Counted from the stretch's first letter, positions 35,292 through 44,677 are shown. The stretch is 64,000 bases of DNA from Terrisporobacter petrolearius (GCF_032598785.1 NZ_CP102984.1), one strand, 5' to 3'. The notes: generated from the letters alone by a model not told the origin. Translations and numbers: made by a program.

Positions 35292-36074
35292 TTAATCAAT
35301 AATATCAAAATATTTCATTGCATGTTCTATTCCATCTTCATCTATATGTTTTGTTACAAATGTAGCTTTTTTAAACAAATCTGGATTGCCATTTCCCATA
35401 ACTATACTATTGGAGGCACTTTCTAACATTGGTATATCATTGTTGCTGTCTCCAAAAGCAAATGTATTTTCTTTATTTATATTAAAATAATTGATTAAAA
35501 AATCTATCCCACTTCCTTTTGAATGTCCTTTGGGTATTAATTCTCTCGTTCCTTTTCCATGATCTATGTAATCAAATATTTCTTTTATTTCTTCACAGAA
35601 ATCATCTATATATTTGTTATCATCATACCTAATAAACATCTTATTAAATGTCATATTTTCTAAATCATATGCCTTTACTGGGTAGTTTTGTTTTCTTAGA
35701 TTAGACAATAAAAAGTCATCTTCTGCATTTTCGTCAACATATATAGCTTCTTCACCTTCTAAAACAGCATTTAATTCATATTTTTTTAATGAATCTAGTA
35801 TAACGTTATACTTTTCTTTATTTACTCTGTTAACATAAAGTACTTCATTGTTTACTTCTATATAAGTCCCACATCCACAAACATATCCATCAAAACCTAG
35901 TTCCTTTATATCATCACCGATTAATGATTTTGTCCTTCCTGTATTTATAAAAATCAGATGGCCTTTTTCTTTTGCTTTTTTAAGTGCATTCTTTGTACTT
36001 TCTGGTATTGTAAACGTTTTGTGAGAAAGCAAAGTTTCATCAATATCGAAAAATAAAATTTTTCTATTTTCCAT
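35292..36074 (-). CDS. Cof-type HAD-superfamily phosphatase
   Basis: This 260-residue cytoplasmic hydrolase has the four HAD motifs: I, FFDIDETLL (8-16, nucleophile Asp10 and Asp12); II, FINTGR; III, Lys in the KGSGIDFLI region; and IV, FAFGDSNNDIPML. The large C2-type cap between motifs II and III places it in subclass IIB (Cof/YidA), which dephosphorylates sugar phosphates and flavin or thiamine intermediates. The specific substrate is unknown. It has an AGGAGGAT site and stands alone. Confidence 0.88.
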   Translation of the reverse strand: MENRKILFFDIDETLLSHKTFTIPESTKNALKKAKEKGHLIFINTGRTKSLIGDDIKELGFDGYVCGCGTYIEVNNEVLYVNRVNKEKYNVILDSLKKYELNAVLEGEEAIYVDENAEDDFLLSNLRKQNYPVKAYDLENMTFNKMFIRYDDNKYIDDFCEEIKEIFDYIDHGKGTRELIPKGHSKGSGIDFLINYFNINKENTFAFGDSNNDIPMLESASNSIVMGNGNPDLFKKATFVTKHIDEDGIEHAMKYFDIID

Positions 36075-36391
36075 GTTATTATCCTCCCTAATGTCTTTTT
36101 ATTTAAATATAAATATAGCCTTAAGTTATATTTTTTTCAATTGCATTTTTTCTATTATACAAACAATTTTATGAAATCTAATTACTTAAATATTAATATT
36201 TTTCACAAAATGAAATTTATGAAAAAACTAAATTTTTGTATGTTTTTGACGAAATAAAGCAATGTATAATGTAACAATGCGCAAATTATCTAATGTATAA
36301 TGATTTTTTCACTTTTCTGATATATCTACATTGTAACACATACAGTTATTCCAACTTATATCCCTAAAATTAAAGTATCAGGAAATTACAA
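36075..36391. other. Intergenic region with two direct repeats
   Basis: No gene is seen in these 317 bases. AATGTATAATG occurs at 36261-36271 and again at 36292-36302, 31 bases apart. On the minus strand GTGTTACAATGTA lies further up. These are plausible promoter or regulator elements for the HAD phosphatase gene, but without a clear spacing to a -35 they remain unassigned. Confidence 0.3.
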
Positions 36392-36421
36392 TAAAAAAGC
36401 CAGTGTAAAACTGGCTTTATT
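36392..36421 (-). terminator. Terminator of the YkvA-family gene
   Basis: The stem AAAGCCAGT/ACTGGCTTT with a five-base loop overlaps the stop codon and continues into T-rich sequence on the minus strand. Confidence 0.75.
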
Positions 36422-36830
36422 CTTCATCTTTAATACTATAGCTAGCATCATCTATTATATTTGGATCTTTATATACTTTTTTACCACTTCTCTCATATGG
36501 ATCTTGAGGGCCTTTATACTTGGACAGTTCCTCATTAATTATACCTATTGCCCATATTATCATAAAGGCATCATCAAAAAAACCTAATGGTCCAAACAAT
36601 GCCTCTGGAATCACATCTATAGAAAATACAAAGTATATTAGTGTGGCTACAAAAGAAAAAAATACTTTTGCTTTTCCTAAAAAAGATACATTTCTATCAC
36701 TAAAATAGTCTGCAACTTTAGGCAAATTTTTTATAAATCCTATGCCAAATCCAGCTTCTTTAAATCTTACTAATATTCTCTTAAAGCTATCTAAAAACCT
36801 GTTGCCAGTATTCATAGTCTTGTTCATCAT
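36417..36830 (-). CDS. YkvA family (DUF1232) membrane protein
   Basis: This 137-residue protein has one hydrophobic segment (FFSFVATLIYFVFSI) followed by the DUF1232 core: a Pro-containing motif (DVIPEALFGPLGFFDDAFMI) matching the usual DLIPDFIPVLGYLDD. Family members are small membrane-associated proteins of unknown function, sometimes linked to stress. The ribosome site is AAGGAGA. It is a single gene with its own terminator. Confidence 0.8.
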   Translation of the reverse strand: MMNKTMNTGNRFLDSFKRILVRFKEAGFGIGFIKNLPKVADYFSDRNVSFLGKAKVFFSFVATLIYFVFSIDVIPEALFGPLGFFDDAFMIIWAIGIINEELSKYKGPQDPYERSGKKVYKDPNIIDDASYSIKDEE

Positions 36831-36931
36831 ACATTCTCCTTAATAATAAGATCTTTGTACATAATTGTTTATACAATATATTAAAACAAAAATCGACTAT
36901 ATTCAAGAATTTTATTATGTATTCTTATAGT

Positions 36932-37591
36932 TTATTCTATAATTAATCCTATTAGCCTTACCAATTCTAATCCTTGACTAGCATTTACTTTAGCTTTATA
37001 TAGTTCAGGTATCCCAATTTCTATTCCATCAATCTCACAGTTAGATAAATTTACACCTTCTAAATATGTTCTTGTAAAGACTGTCTTTTTAAAATCACAA
37101 TCATCAAAATTCAAACATTTATTCTTTACTTCCATAAATACACTTGAAGCAAAAGATGAGCCTTCTAAGCTTACCTTATTTAATTTACTGAAAGCAAAAC
37201 TACTGTAATCACCTAAAATATTTTTAAATAAGCAATCTTTTAAATGTGCATCTTCAATTTTGCACCCTAACATCTTGCAATTTACGAATTCAGTTCTAAA
37301 TATACTTCCTTCTGAAAAATCTATATTTGATAAATCACATGTGTCAAATATAACATCTAATAAGTCTATATATCTAAATATACAATTGTCAAAATTTACA
37401 TTTTTAAAAACACAACTATCAAAAGATAACCTAGACTCATCCATAGTTGGAATATCAATATTTTCAATCAACTTATCACAGATTTTTTCATCTTCCTCTA
37501 TTAATTCTAATAACTGGTCTAAAGTATTTATTACTTCTAAATTAACATTTATCTTAGGCTTTTGAATTTTTTTCAATCTACTCATCTCCAT
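36932..37591 (-). CDS. Pentapeptide-repeat protein
   Basis: This 219-residue protein has a right-handed quadrilateral beta-helix formed from A/C(D/N)FxN-type repeats between about residues 55 and 190 (CVFKNVNFDNCIF, CDLSNIDF, CKMLGCKIEDAHL, CDFKKTVFTRTYL, VNLSNCEI). Each repeat places Phe or Leu inside at the central position. Relatives include Qnr and MfpA, which mimic DNA and guard gyrase, but the helical N-terminus here and the high Cys content do not point to gyrase specifically. It may belong with the B3/B4 gene 53 bases upstream, or be independent. Confidence 0.82.
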   Translation of the reverse strand: MEMSRLKKIQKPKINVNLEVINTLDQLLELIEEDEKICDKLIENIDIPTMDESRLSFDSCVFKNVNFDNCIFRYIDLLDVIFDTCDLSNIDFSEGSIFRTEFVNCKMLGCKIEDAHLKDCLFKNILGDYSSFAFSKLNKVSLEGSSFASSVFMEVKNKCLNFDDCDFKKTVFTRTYLEGVNLSNCEIDGIEIGIPELYKAKVNASQGLELVRLIGLIIE

Positions 37592-37644
37592 TCTTAAAAT
37601 TTCTCCATATCCTTTGGAAAAATAGTTATTTTTATTTAATTATA

Positions 37645-38307
37645 TTACCATTTATTTATTTCTTTACATAAAATTTTTCCATCAGCATATTTTTCTAAAT
37701 ATTCACAAGCCTCATCCATATATTTATCTAACTCTTCATCACCATTAAATGAAATTATATTCATTAAAATATGCTTAGAATCTGTGGTTATCATAGCTCT
37801 TATAGAATCTGAAGTTGTGCTACCAAACTTTCCTTTATCATCATAAAATACTGGTAAATTAGCAATATTCAATTCTCCCTTACCTATACCTGCATAAGTT
37901 TCGCCTTCCTCAGCAATTGTAAAATGTATATCTCCACTTATCTTATCTAAATCATAAGTTCCTACAGAGTATGCAGAGTTTAAAGAAATTAAATTATTTA
38001 TATCTACCACATTATTAACTTTATATAAACCAATCCCTCTAGCTATTCTTCTATATAGTGCCTCAGAAGATAGTCTATATCTGGATGGGTCTTTTCCAAA
38101 AGATTTATAAGCAGCTCTAGAGTTTGCAATATTATTTATTGTATTAATTGTTTTAACAGGTACACTATTTTCTATTTCCTTTGCTTTTTCATCAATTATG
38201 TTCCATAACTTTTCATTCTTTTCTGTTACACTAACATAAGCTTCTATAGAACCGATTGCCACCTTGTTGCATTTTTCATTAATTTTATCATCAATTATTA
38301 TTTTCAT
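37645..38307 (-). CDS. B3/B4 (PheT-like tRNA-editing) domain protein
   Basis: This 220-residue cytoplasmic protein matches the stand-alone B3/B4 domain found in the beta subunit of phenylalanyl-tRNA synthetase. The signature RAAYKSFGKDPSRYRLSSEAL lies near residue 68 and FGSTTSDSIRAMI near 160; the latter contains the conserved TSD segment of the pocket. Stand-alone forms may hydrolyse mischarged tRNA or act on free amino-acid adducts; function is not established. It has a GGGGGTTGG-type site and precedes the pentapeptide gene. Confidence 0.82.
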   Translation of the reverse strand: MKIIIDDKINEKCNKVAIGSIEAYVSVTEKNEKLWNIIDEKAKEIENSVPVKTINTINNIANSRAAYKSFGKDPSRYRLSSEALYRRIARGIGLYKVNNVVDINNLISLNSAYSVGTYDLDKISGDIHFTIAEEGETYAGIGKGELNIANLPVFYDDKGKFGSTTSDSIRAMITTDSKHILMNIISFNGDEELDKYMDEACEYLEKYADGKILCKEINKW

Positions 38308-38509
38308 TTTTCCAACCCCCTTTTCTATTTAGATATAATTATACTATAAAAAAGCATGCTTATCATTTTTAACTAAATTTTTGTTCATATCCATATTTTT
38401 TCTTTTCAATAATACTATTTTCTTAATATAATTTTTTTTTATGGCCAAAATATTCCATAAGCTATGTTAAAATAATAATAGTTAAAATATTATATTAAGA
38501 GGTGTAAAT

Positions 38510-39019
38510 ATGTTAAGTGAAAAGCTAGAAAGAAGTTTAAATGATCAAATAACTTTTGAATTCTATTCTTCATATACTTATTTAGCAATGTCTGCATTTT
38601 GTGAATCTTCTGACTTAAATGGATTTGCTAATTTTTTTAGAGTTCAAGCAAAAGAAGAGTTAGATCATGCTATGAAGTTATATGATTATGTATTCCAAAA
38701 AGGCGGTAAAGTGGTCCTTGGGGAAGTAGAACAACCTAAAAAAGAATATGATAACATGGTAGATGTATTTGAAACTGGTTTAGAGCATGAAAGAATGGTA
38801 ACAAGTAGAATCTATGCTATTACTGATATAGCTACCGAAGAAAGAGAACACGCTACTATGAGTTTCTTAAAATGGTTTATTGATGAACAAGTAGAAGAAG
38901 AAAATAACTTTAACTCTTTACTAAAAAAAGTAAAAAGATGCGAAAATAATCCAGCCGCTCTTTATATGCTTGATGATGAGTTAGCAAATAGAACTTACGT
39001 GGCGCCTGTTACAAATTAA
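38510..39019 (+). CDS. ftnA: Non-haem ferritin
   Basis: This 169-residue ferritin oxidises Fe(II) and stores Fe(III) in a 24-subunit shell. The four-helix bundle has all ferroxidase ligands: Glu17, Glu50, His53 (KEELDHA), Glu94 (GLEHER), Gln127 and Glu130 (DEQVEEE). The length matches bacterial Ftn (165-170), and the haem-ligand Met of bacterioferritin is not required. It has a GAGGTG site and a terminator just downstream. No clear Fur box was found upstream. Confidence 0.95.
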   Translation: MLSEKLERSLNDQITFEFYSSYTYLAMSAFCESSDLNGFANFFRVQAKEELDHAMKLYDYVFQKGGKVVLGEVEQPKKEYDNMVDVFETGLEHERMVTSRIYAITDIATEEREHATMSFLKWFIDEQVEEENNFNSLLKKVKRCENNPAALYMLDDELANRTYVAPVTN

Positions 39020-39022
39020 TTT

Positions 39023-39068
39023 ATAAAGTTACCTATAATGTCAATCATTTTAGGTAACTTATTTTTTT
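39023..39068 (+). terminator. Ferritin terminator
   Basis: AAGTTACCTA and its complement form a stem with a larger loop, followed by ATTTTTTT. Confidence 0.8.
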
Positions 39069-39177
39069 ACTTTTTTTAAATATTAATTAATATTTTATTT
39101 AAATAAAAAAAACTTTCCAAATTAGAATATAGTATTATAATAGTGTTAAATAAATTCTAATTAAAAGGAGTCTTAAT

Positions 39178-39852
39178 ATGAATGAATTAAAAACGCAAAC
39201 CATAAGTGATATGGAGAAAAATATATTAAAAATATCTACAGGGTTATTTTTAAATCAAGGCTATGATAAAACAACTATTAGACAAATTGCTGAACAGTGT
39301 GGAATAGGAAGAGGTCATTTATATTATTACTTCAGAAAAAAAGAAGATATTTTAATCCATATTTTTAAACAAATCTTAAATAAAATTTATGATGATGTTA
39401 TAGAAAGTAGTGATGATAAAACAGAAGTATTGTTAAGCTATGCTACAATACAATGTGTTTATACCTATACTTTAGTTTTAAATGAAAAACTATTCAGAAT
39501 TTATCTACAAGGTTCTAATATAGAAATTGTAAGAAGAGCTGCTCAAAATATTTTAATAGATTTGTGCAAGAAAAAGGCTGAAGATATGAATTACGATATA
39601 AAAGAAAAAGATATATGTTTTAGTGTTACTATTGGGTATGCAGGGGAATGTGAATTAATGAAAAGATATTATCACGGTGAAGAGGACTTTGACATAGATT
39701 CAATTGTAAGAAGTATTACCTCTACTCGTTTACTATTGCTTAATATCATAGATCATAAACAAGTGAATGAAATCGTGGATAAAGCAATGGTAGAGGCAAA
39801 AAAATTTGATTATAACGACATAATTGCAAAATTCCATTATTTCGAATTTTAA
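39178..39852 (+). CDS. TetR/AcrR-family repressor
   Basis: This 224-residue protein has the TetR HTH at residues 14-60 (ILKISTGLFLNQGYDKTTIRQIAEQCGIGRGHLYYYFRKKEDIL) and a helical ligand domain. It is followed by a terminator, then by a promoter with two GGGCACGCC sites and an MMPL/repeat-protein pair. The likely role is repression of those exporter genes, released by a hydrophobic or cationic ligand. The ribosome site is AAAGGAG. Confidence 0.9.
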   Translation: MNELKTQTISDMEKNILKISTGLFLNQGYDKTTIRQIAEQCGIGRGHLYYYFRKKEDILIHIFKQILNKIYDDVIESSDDKTEVLLSYATIQCVYTYTLVLNEKLFRIYLQGSNIEIVRRAAQNILIDLCKKKAEDMNYDIKEKDICFSVTIGYAGECELMKRYYHGEEDFDIDSIVRSITSTRLLLLNIIDHKQVNEIVDKAMVEAKKFDYNDIIAKFHYFEF

Positions 39853-39886
39853 GATGAACAATGTAAAGTTGTTCATCTTTTTTTAT
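39851..39886 (+). terminator. Terminator of the TetR gene
   Basis: AAGATGAACAA with its complement and a seven-base loop, then eight T. It starts at the last base pairs of the stop codon. Confidence 0.88.
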
Positions 39887-39919
39887 TTTAAACTAATTAG
39901 AAAATTTTAGCAAAAACAG

Positions 39920-39971
39920 TTGACATAGTATTGGGCACGCCCTATAATTTTGTTATAAATTTGGGCACGCC
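39920..39971 (+). promoter_or_regulatory. Consensus promoter with two GGGCACGCC operators for the MMPL operon
   Basis: TTGACA (39920-39925) and TATAAT (39943-39948) are 17 bases apart, a perfect sigma-A promoter. TTGGGCACGCC occurs at 39931-39941, inside the spacer, and at 39961-39971, just after the start point. The copies are 30 bases apart, about three helical turns. The second is also part of GCACG-N6-CGTGC. A TetR-family protein encoded 70 bases upstream is the natural ligand. Confidence 0.85.
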
Positions 39972-40001
39972 TAAACGTGCTAATATTTTGGAGGGGTAAA
40001 T

Positions 40002-42095
40002 ATGGAAAGAATTGCAAAAAAAATTGCAAATCACAGTAAGTTAATCTTACTACTGGCAATAATCTTATTAATTCCATCTGCATTTGGTTATTTTAACACA
40101 AATATTAATTATGATATCTTAAGTTATTTGCCAGACAATATTTCTACTACAAAGGCCGAAAAACTTTTAAAAGATGATTTTGGTTGTGGTACTCTAGCCA
40201 TGTTAATTGTAGAAGATATGAATGATAAAGACGTTTCTAAGGTTAAGGACAAGATTGCTCAGGTTGATGGTGTAGCTGATGTGCTATGGGTAGATGATTT
40301 TATGGATTTATCAGTACCTAAAGAAATTTTACCAAAAGATATGACTGATTTTCTATACAACGGGGATAAATCTACGATGATGATAGTAAAAATGGAAAAA
40401 GCCACTGGGGACATAAAAACTCAAAATGCAGTATCTTCTATAAGAAGCATTGCAGGAAAACAAGCTTTTTTAAGTGGCATGTGTGGAATTCTTAAAGATA
40501 CCAAGGATTTAGCAGACAAAGAAGTCCCTTTATATATACTAGCAGCAAGTATTTTAATTCTAATTATCCTTGGTCTTACTTTAGAATCCTCTGTTATACC
40601 AATAATTTTCTTAACAAGTATTGGTATGGCCGTAATATATAACTTTGGCTCAAACATTATATTTGGAGAAATTTCTTATATCACAAAAGCCTTAGCTGCT
40701 GTATTACAACTAGGTGTTACTATGGATTATTCAATATTCTTATTGCATCGATACGAAGAAGAAAAAATCAAGTGTCCAAAGGATAAAAAAAGTGCTATGG
40801 CAAATGCCATAAAAAATACCTTTATATCTGTTGCTGGTGGTTCTGTTACTACCATAGCAGGTTTTTTAGCTCTATGTGCTATGGAGTTAGGCTTTGGAAA
40901 AGATATAGGTCTAGTAATGGCAAAAGGAGTTTTAATTGGTGTTCTTAGTACTATTACTATACTACCCTCTTTCATACTTGTGTTTGACAAACAAATTGAA
41001 AAATATAAACATAGAACAGTGATGCCAAAGTTTAATAAAGTATCTAAAATTATAGTCAAGAATTATAAAAAATTAGCTATCTTATTTATAATCATATTTA
41101 TTCCATCTTATTTTGGATATAAAAATGCTAATGTCTACTATAATTTAGATGAAAGTTTACCAAGTAATTTTCCTTCAATTATTGCTACAAACAAAATGAA
41201 AACTGATTACAATATGGAAAGTACCAATTTTATATTAGTAAAAGATAGCGTTTCTCCAAATGATTTAAGTGAAATGATTAAAGAAATTGAAAATTTAGAT
41301 GGTATTACTTCTGTTATTGGACTTGAAAAATATATAGGCCCAAGAGTTGATCAAGATTTCTTACCTGACGATATTTTAAGCGAAGTAAAATCTAACGGTT
41401 ATGAACAAATATTAGTCAACTCAAAATATAAAGCAGCTACCGATGAATGTAATGCTCAAATCGAAAAATTAAATAAAATAGTTCATGAATATGATAGTGA
41501 AGGACTTGTAGGTGGTGAAGCACCTCTTACTTTAGACTTAATAAAAATTGCCGATACAGATTTCAAAAAAGTAAGCGCTGCCTCTATTATTGCTATATTC
41601 ATTATTATTGCTTTATTGTTTAAATCAGCATCACTTCCAGTATTTCTAGTTGCCACTATACAATGTGCTATATTCCTTAATTTAGGTATTCCTTATTATA
41701 CAGGAAATGTAGAACCATTTATAGCCTCTATAGTTCTTGGTACTATACAGCTGGGAGCTACTATTGACTATGCTATACTTATTACTTCTAGGTTTAGAGA
41801 GGAAAGAAATGAAGGATATGAAAAATTTGAAGCTATGGAACGCTCAATAAAAGGAAGTGCTCCTTCTATTATAACTAGTGCTCTATCATTCTTTGGTGCT
41901 ACTGTTGGCGTAGGATTAATTTCAAAGCTTGATATGATTAGTGCTCTTTGCACTCTAATGGCAAGAGGTGCCATAGTTAGTATGTTTATAATTATTTTTA
42001 TACTTCCTGCAATACTATTATTATTTGAAGGAATCGTTGTTAAAACTAATAAAAGTTTTATAACTAAAAAAGAATTATGTGAAGAAACTAATTAA
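40002..42095 (+). CDS. MMPL/RND-superfamily membrane transporter
   Basis: This 697-residue protein has two homologous halves, each with one helix, a soluble extracytoplasmic loop of about 150 residues and five more helices, as in MmpL and HpnN-type RND transporters. The proton-relay helix motifs GVTMDYSIFLLHR (near residue 240) and GATIDYAILITSR (near 585) carry the Asp-Tyr pair typical of MMPL. Such proteins export lipids, pigments or drugs. It is the first gene of a two-gene operon with a secreted coiled-coil repeat protein, under a strong promoter and TetR-type operators. Confidence 0.9.
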   Translation: MERIAKKIANHSKLILLLAIILLIPSAFGYFNTNINYDILSYLPDNISTTKAEKLLKDDFGCGTLAMLIVEDMNDKDVSKVKDKIAQVDGVADVLWVDDFMDLSVPKEILPKDMTDFLYNGDKSTMMIVKMEKATGDIKTQNAVSSIRSIAGKQAFLSGMCGILKDTKDLADKEVPLYILAASILILIILGLTLESSVIPIIFLTSIGMAVIYNFGSNIIFGEISYITKALAAVLQLGVTMDYSIFLLHRYEEEKIKCPKDKKSAMANAIKNTFISVAGGSVTTIAGFLALCAMELGFGKDIGLVMAKGVLIGVLSTITILPSFILVFDKQIEKYKHRTVMPKFNKVSKIIVKNYKKLAILFIIIFIPSYFGYKNANVYYNLDESLPSNFPSIIATNKMKTDYNMESTNFILVKDSVSPNDLSEMIKEIENLDGITSVIGLEKYIGPRVDQDFLPDDILSEVKSNGYEQILVNSKYKAATDECNAQIEKLNKIVHEYDSEGLVGGEAPLTLDLIKIADTDFKKVSAASIIAIFIIIALLFKSASLPVFLVATIQCAIFLNLGIPYYTGNVEPFIASIVLGTIQLGATIDYAILITSRFREERNEGYEKFEAMERSIKGSAPSIITSALSFFGATVGVGLISKLDMISALCTLMARGAIVSMFIIIFILPAILLLFEGIVVKTNKSFITKKELCEETN

Positions 42096-42115
42096 TTAAT
42101 AGGGGGTTTATTAAA

Positions 42116-44653
42116 ATGAATAATAAAGAAATAAAAAATAAATCTGTTGCTCTTGCAACTATAGTACTTATGCTTGGTAATTCATCTTGTGTTTTTGCTG
42201 ACAACAATATAAGTAAAGATGAAACTGTATACTCTATATTAGATGAAAATGGTAATGTTAATAAAAATATAGTATCAGCATGGATTAATAGTTCATCTTC
42301 TCTTGGAACTATCCATGATGTAAGTTCTCTAAGTAATATAAAAAATGTTAAAGGCGATGAAAAGCCTGAAATTAGTGGAAACAAAATAACTTGGGATGTT
42401 AAAGATGATGATCTATATTACCAAGGTGAAACTAGCAAGAATTTACCTATTAATGTGGATATTAAATATGAATTAAATGGAAAAGAAATAAATCCTCAAG
42501 ATATTCAAGGTAAAAGTGGTCAATTTAAAATTACTTTATCCTTAAAAAATAATGAAAGCCGCCAAGTAACTATAAATGGAAAAAACAGAACTATTTATGT
42601 TCCTTTTATAACTGCTTCAGAAATTGTTTTAAATAGAGATAATTTTAAAGATATAAAAACAAGCACAGGAGCTTTATTAGATGAAGGAAGTAATTGTGCT
42701 ATTACATTTGTATCTATACCAGGTTTCAAAGAATCTCTTGATTTAGATAGTAAGTTCTCTAGTTATCTTGATTTAAAAGATGAGGTTGTTATCGAAGGAA
42801 ATACTACTTCTTTTGAAACTCCAAATATAATGATTGCTGCTACAAGTGATGTATCAAAATATCTAGAAGATATAGATGATGATACTAGCTTTGGTGATTT
42901 AAAACATTCTTTAGATAAATTACAAGACGGTGGTAAAAGCTTAGTAGATGGTGCTAAACAAGTTAGTAATGGTGCTAATACTTTAGATACTAATTATAAA
43001 AAATTTAATAACGGAGTTAAAACATTAGACAATGGTATAACTACTCTTAATAATGGTGCTTCTCAACTTGTAAGTAAATTACCTGAATTAAATAACGGAG
43101 CTCAAAGTTTATCTAGTGGTCTTAATACTTTAAGCTCCTCTTCTAAGGACTTAAGTAATGGTGTTAATAAAGTTAATTCTGGAGCTTCTAGTTTATCTAG
43201 TGGTCTTAGTACTTTAAGCTCTTCTTCTAAAGATTTAAATAGTGGTGCTAAAAAAGTTAACCATGGAGCTTCTTCTCTATCTAGCGGTCTTAGTACTTTA
43301 AGTTCTTCTTCTAAAGACTTAAGTAGTGGTGCTAAAAAAGTTAGTGATGGAGCTTCTAAATTAAATAGTAACTATTCTGCATTAGATAAAGGTATTAATT
43401 CTTCATATAGCGGCGCTAGTGAGTTACAAAAAGGGTCTAAACAACTACAAGCTGGTGCTGACAATTTAAAAGAAGGGTTAAGCAATGGTTCTAGCGGAGT
43501 AAATGACTTAATATCTTCTACAAATGTAATTAGATCTCTTGCTTCAAAAATAGAAGGCATCGCTTCTAAATTAAATGCTGGAAGTAGCAGCAAGATTAAA
43601 TCTAACCTTTCATCTATAGCTGCTAGAGCATCTGAAAATGGTGACGAAAAAACATTAGCTAATGTACAAGAAATTAGTGATTCACTTAGTAAACAATCTT
43701 CAAGTATTAGTGGTGCTGCCGATGGCTTAAATAGCATTGCCAAGGGATTAAATGATTTAGCTGATAAACAAGAAAGTGGTCTAAAATCTTTAGCCAAAGG
43801 CATTAATTCTGCAGTAGCTGGTGCTAAAAAACTTTCTTCTGGTCTGAGTGACCTTAATAGTGGATTATCGGATTTAAAAACTGGTTTAGGAGAAATAAGC
43901 AAAGGTTCTAGCTCTGTTTCTAGTGGACTAAAAACCCTAAGTGATGGTAGTTCAAATTTGGCAAATGGTTCTTCTAAACTTGCTAAAGGTGCTTCTGATG
44001 CTTACTCTGGTAGTGCTAGTTTAACTTCTGGTACTTCTAGTCTTGCTAAAGGTTCTTCTATGCTTGCTAAAGGTGCTTCTGATGCTTACTCTGGTAGTGC
44101 TAGTTTAACTTCTGGTACTTCTAGACTTGCTAAAGGTTCCTCTATGCTTGCTAAAGGTGCTTCTGATGCTTACTCTGGTAGCAAGACTTTAGCTAACGGT
44201 ACTTCCCTATTAGAATCTGGCGGAAAAGCATTGGCTGATGGAGTGGGTACATTAAAGAATGGTTCCTCTGAACTTTCTAGCAATTCCGAAAAAATCTCAG
44301 CTGGAATAGGAACATTATCTAGTGGTACTGACCAATTATATTCAGGCGCTAAAAAGCTTCAAAATGAAGGTTTAAATAAACTTGCTAAAGAAGGAGATTC
44401 TTTAATAAGTTCTTTAGATGGATCTATGGAAGTTAAAGACAAGTTAATAGACGCTGCTAAAGGATATGATAACTTTACTGGCATAAGTGATAGCATGGAT
44501 GGTAGCGTAAAATTTGTAATGAAAGTAAAAGCTGAAGATTCCAATAAAGAAGAAGCTTCTGATACTAAAAATGATGATGCAAAAAAAGTTGATAACAGTG
44601 AAAGTTCTAGTAGTAATTTTATCGACTGGATAAAGAGCAAGTTTAATAAATAG
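42116..44653 (+). CDS. Secreted YhgE-like repeat protein, partner of the MMPL transporter
   Basis: This 845-residue protein has a signal peptide (ending near VFADNN), a beta-rich domain (30-255, KNLPINVDIKYELNG) and then a long segment (about 260-760) of heptad-like repeats of the type LSxGxxxLxxGxxxL (for example LSSGLSTLSSSSKDLSSGA). Repeats like these occur in YhgE/Pip proteins and some MMPL-associated proteins, forming extended helical coils. The C-terminus is acidic, then FIDWIKSKFNK, and has no anchor. Nucleotide repeats of 84 bases show recent duplication. It starts 20 bases after the MMPL gene and may be its periplasmic-like adaptor at the wall. Confidence 0.78.
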   Translation: MNNKEIKNKSVALATIVLMLGNSSCVFADNNISKDETVYSILDENGNVNKNIVSAWINSSSSLGTIHDVSSLSNIKNVKGDEKPEISGNKITWDVKDDDLYYQGETSKNLPINVDIKYELNGKEINPQDIQGKSGQFKITLSLKNNESRQVTINGKNRTIYVPFITASEIVLNRDNFKDIKTSTGALLDEGSNCAITFVSIPGFKESLDLDSKFSSYLDLKDEVVIEGNTTSFETPNIMIAATSDVSKYLEDIDDDTSFGDLKHSLDKLQDGGKSLVDGAKQVSNGANTLDTNYKKFNNGVKTLDNGITTLNNGASQLVSKLPELNNGAQSLSSGLNTLSSSSKDLSNGVNKVNSGASSLSSGLSTLSSSSKDLNSGAKKVNHGASSLSSGLSTLSSSSKDLSSGAKKVSDGASKLNSNYSALDKGINSSYSGASELQKGSKQLQAGADNLKEGLSNGSSGVNDLISSTNVIRSLASKIEGIASKLNAGSSSKIKSNLSSIAARASENGDEKTLANVQEISDSLSKQSSSISGAADGLNSIAKGLNDLADKQESGLKSLAKGINSAVAGAKKLSSGLSDLNSGLSDLKTGLGEISKGSSSVSSGLKTLSDGSSNLANGSSKLAKGASDAYSGSASLTSGTSSLAKGSSMLAKGASDAYSGSASLTSGTSRLAKGSSMLAKGASDAYSGSKTLANGTSLLESGGKALADGVGTLKNGSSELSSNSEKISAGIGTLSSGTDQLYSGAKKLQNEGLNKLAKEGDSLISSLDGSMEVKDKLIDAAKGYDNFTGISDSMDGSVKFVMKVKAEDSNKEEASDTKNDDAKKVDNSESSSSNFIDWIKSKFNK
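43106..43357 (+). repeat. Three tandem 84-bp units in the repeat-protein gene
   Basis: Units begin at about 43106, 43190 and 43274; anchor hexamers ATCTAG recur at exact 84-base steps. Each unit encodes 28 residues of the pattern SLSSGLxTLSSSSKDL followed by xxGAxKVxxGAS, four heptads. The units differ slightly, so this is an older duplication than the next one. Confidence 0.8.
43981..44190 (+). repeat. Two and a half near-identical 84-bp units
   Basis: TGCTAAAGGTGC recurs at 43981, 44065 and 44149. The first two units differ at only a few bases, so the duplication is recent and a likely site of copy-number change. Each encodes 28 residues (AKGASDAYSGSASLTSGTS and onward). Confidence 0.85.
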
Positions 44654-44677
44654 ATATTACCATTTTACCTCTTTATA

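Noticed and set aside
42088..44640. Several long minus-strand ORFs over the repeat-protein gene
   Set aside because: They are mirror frames of a repetitive Ser/Gly/Leu coding region, with no ribosome sites or recognisable domains.
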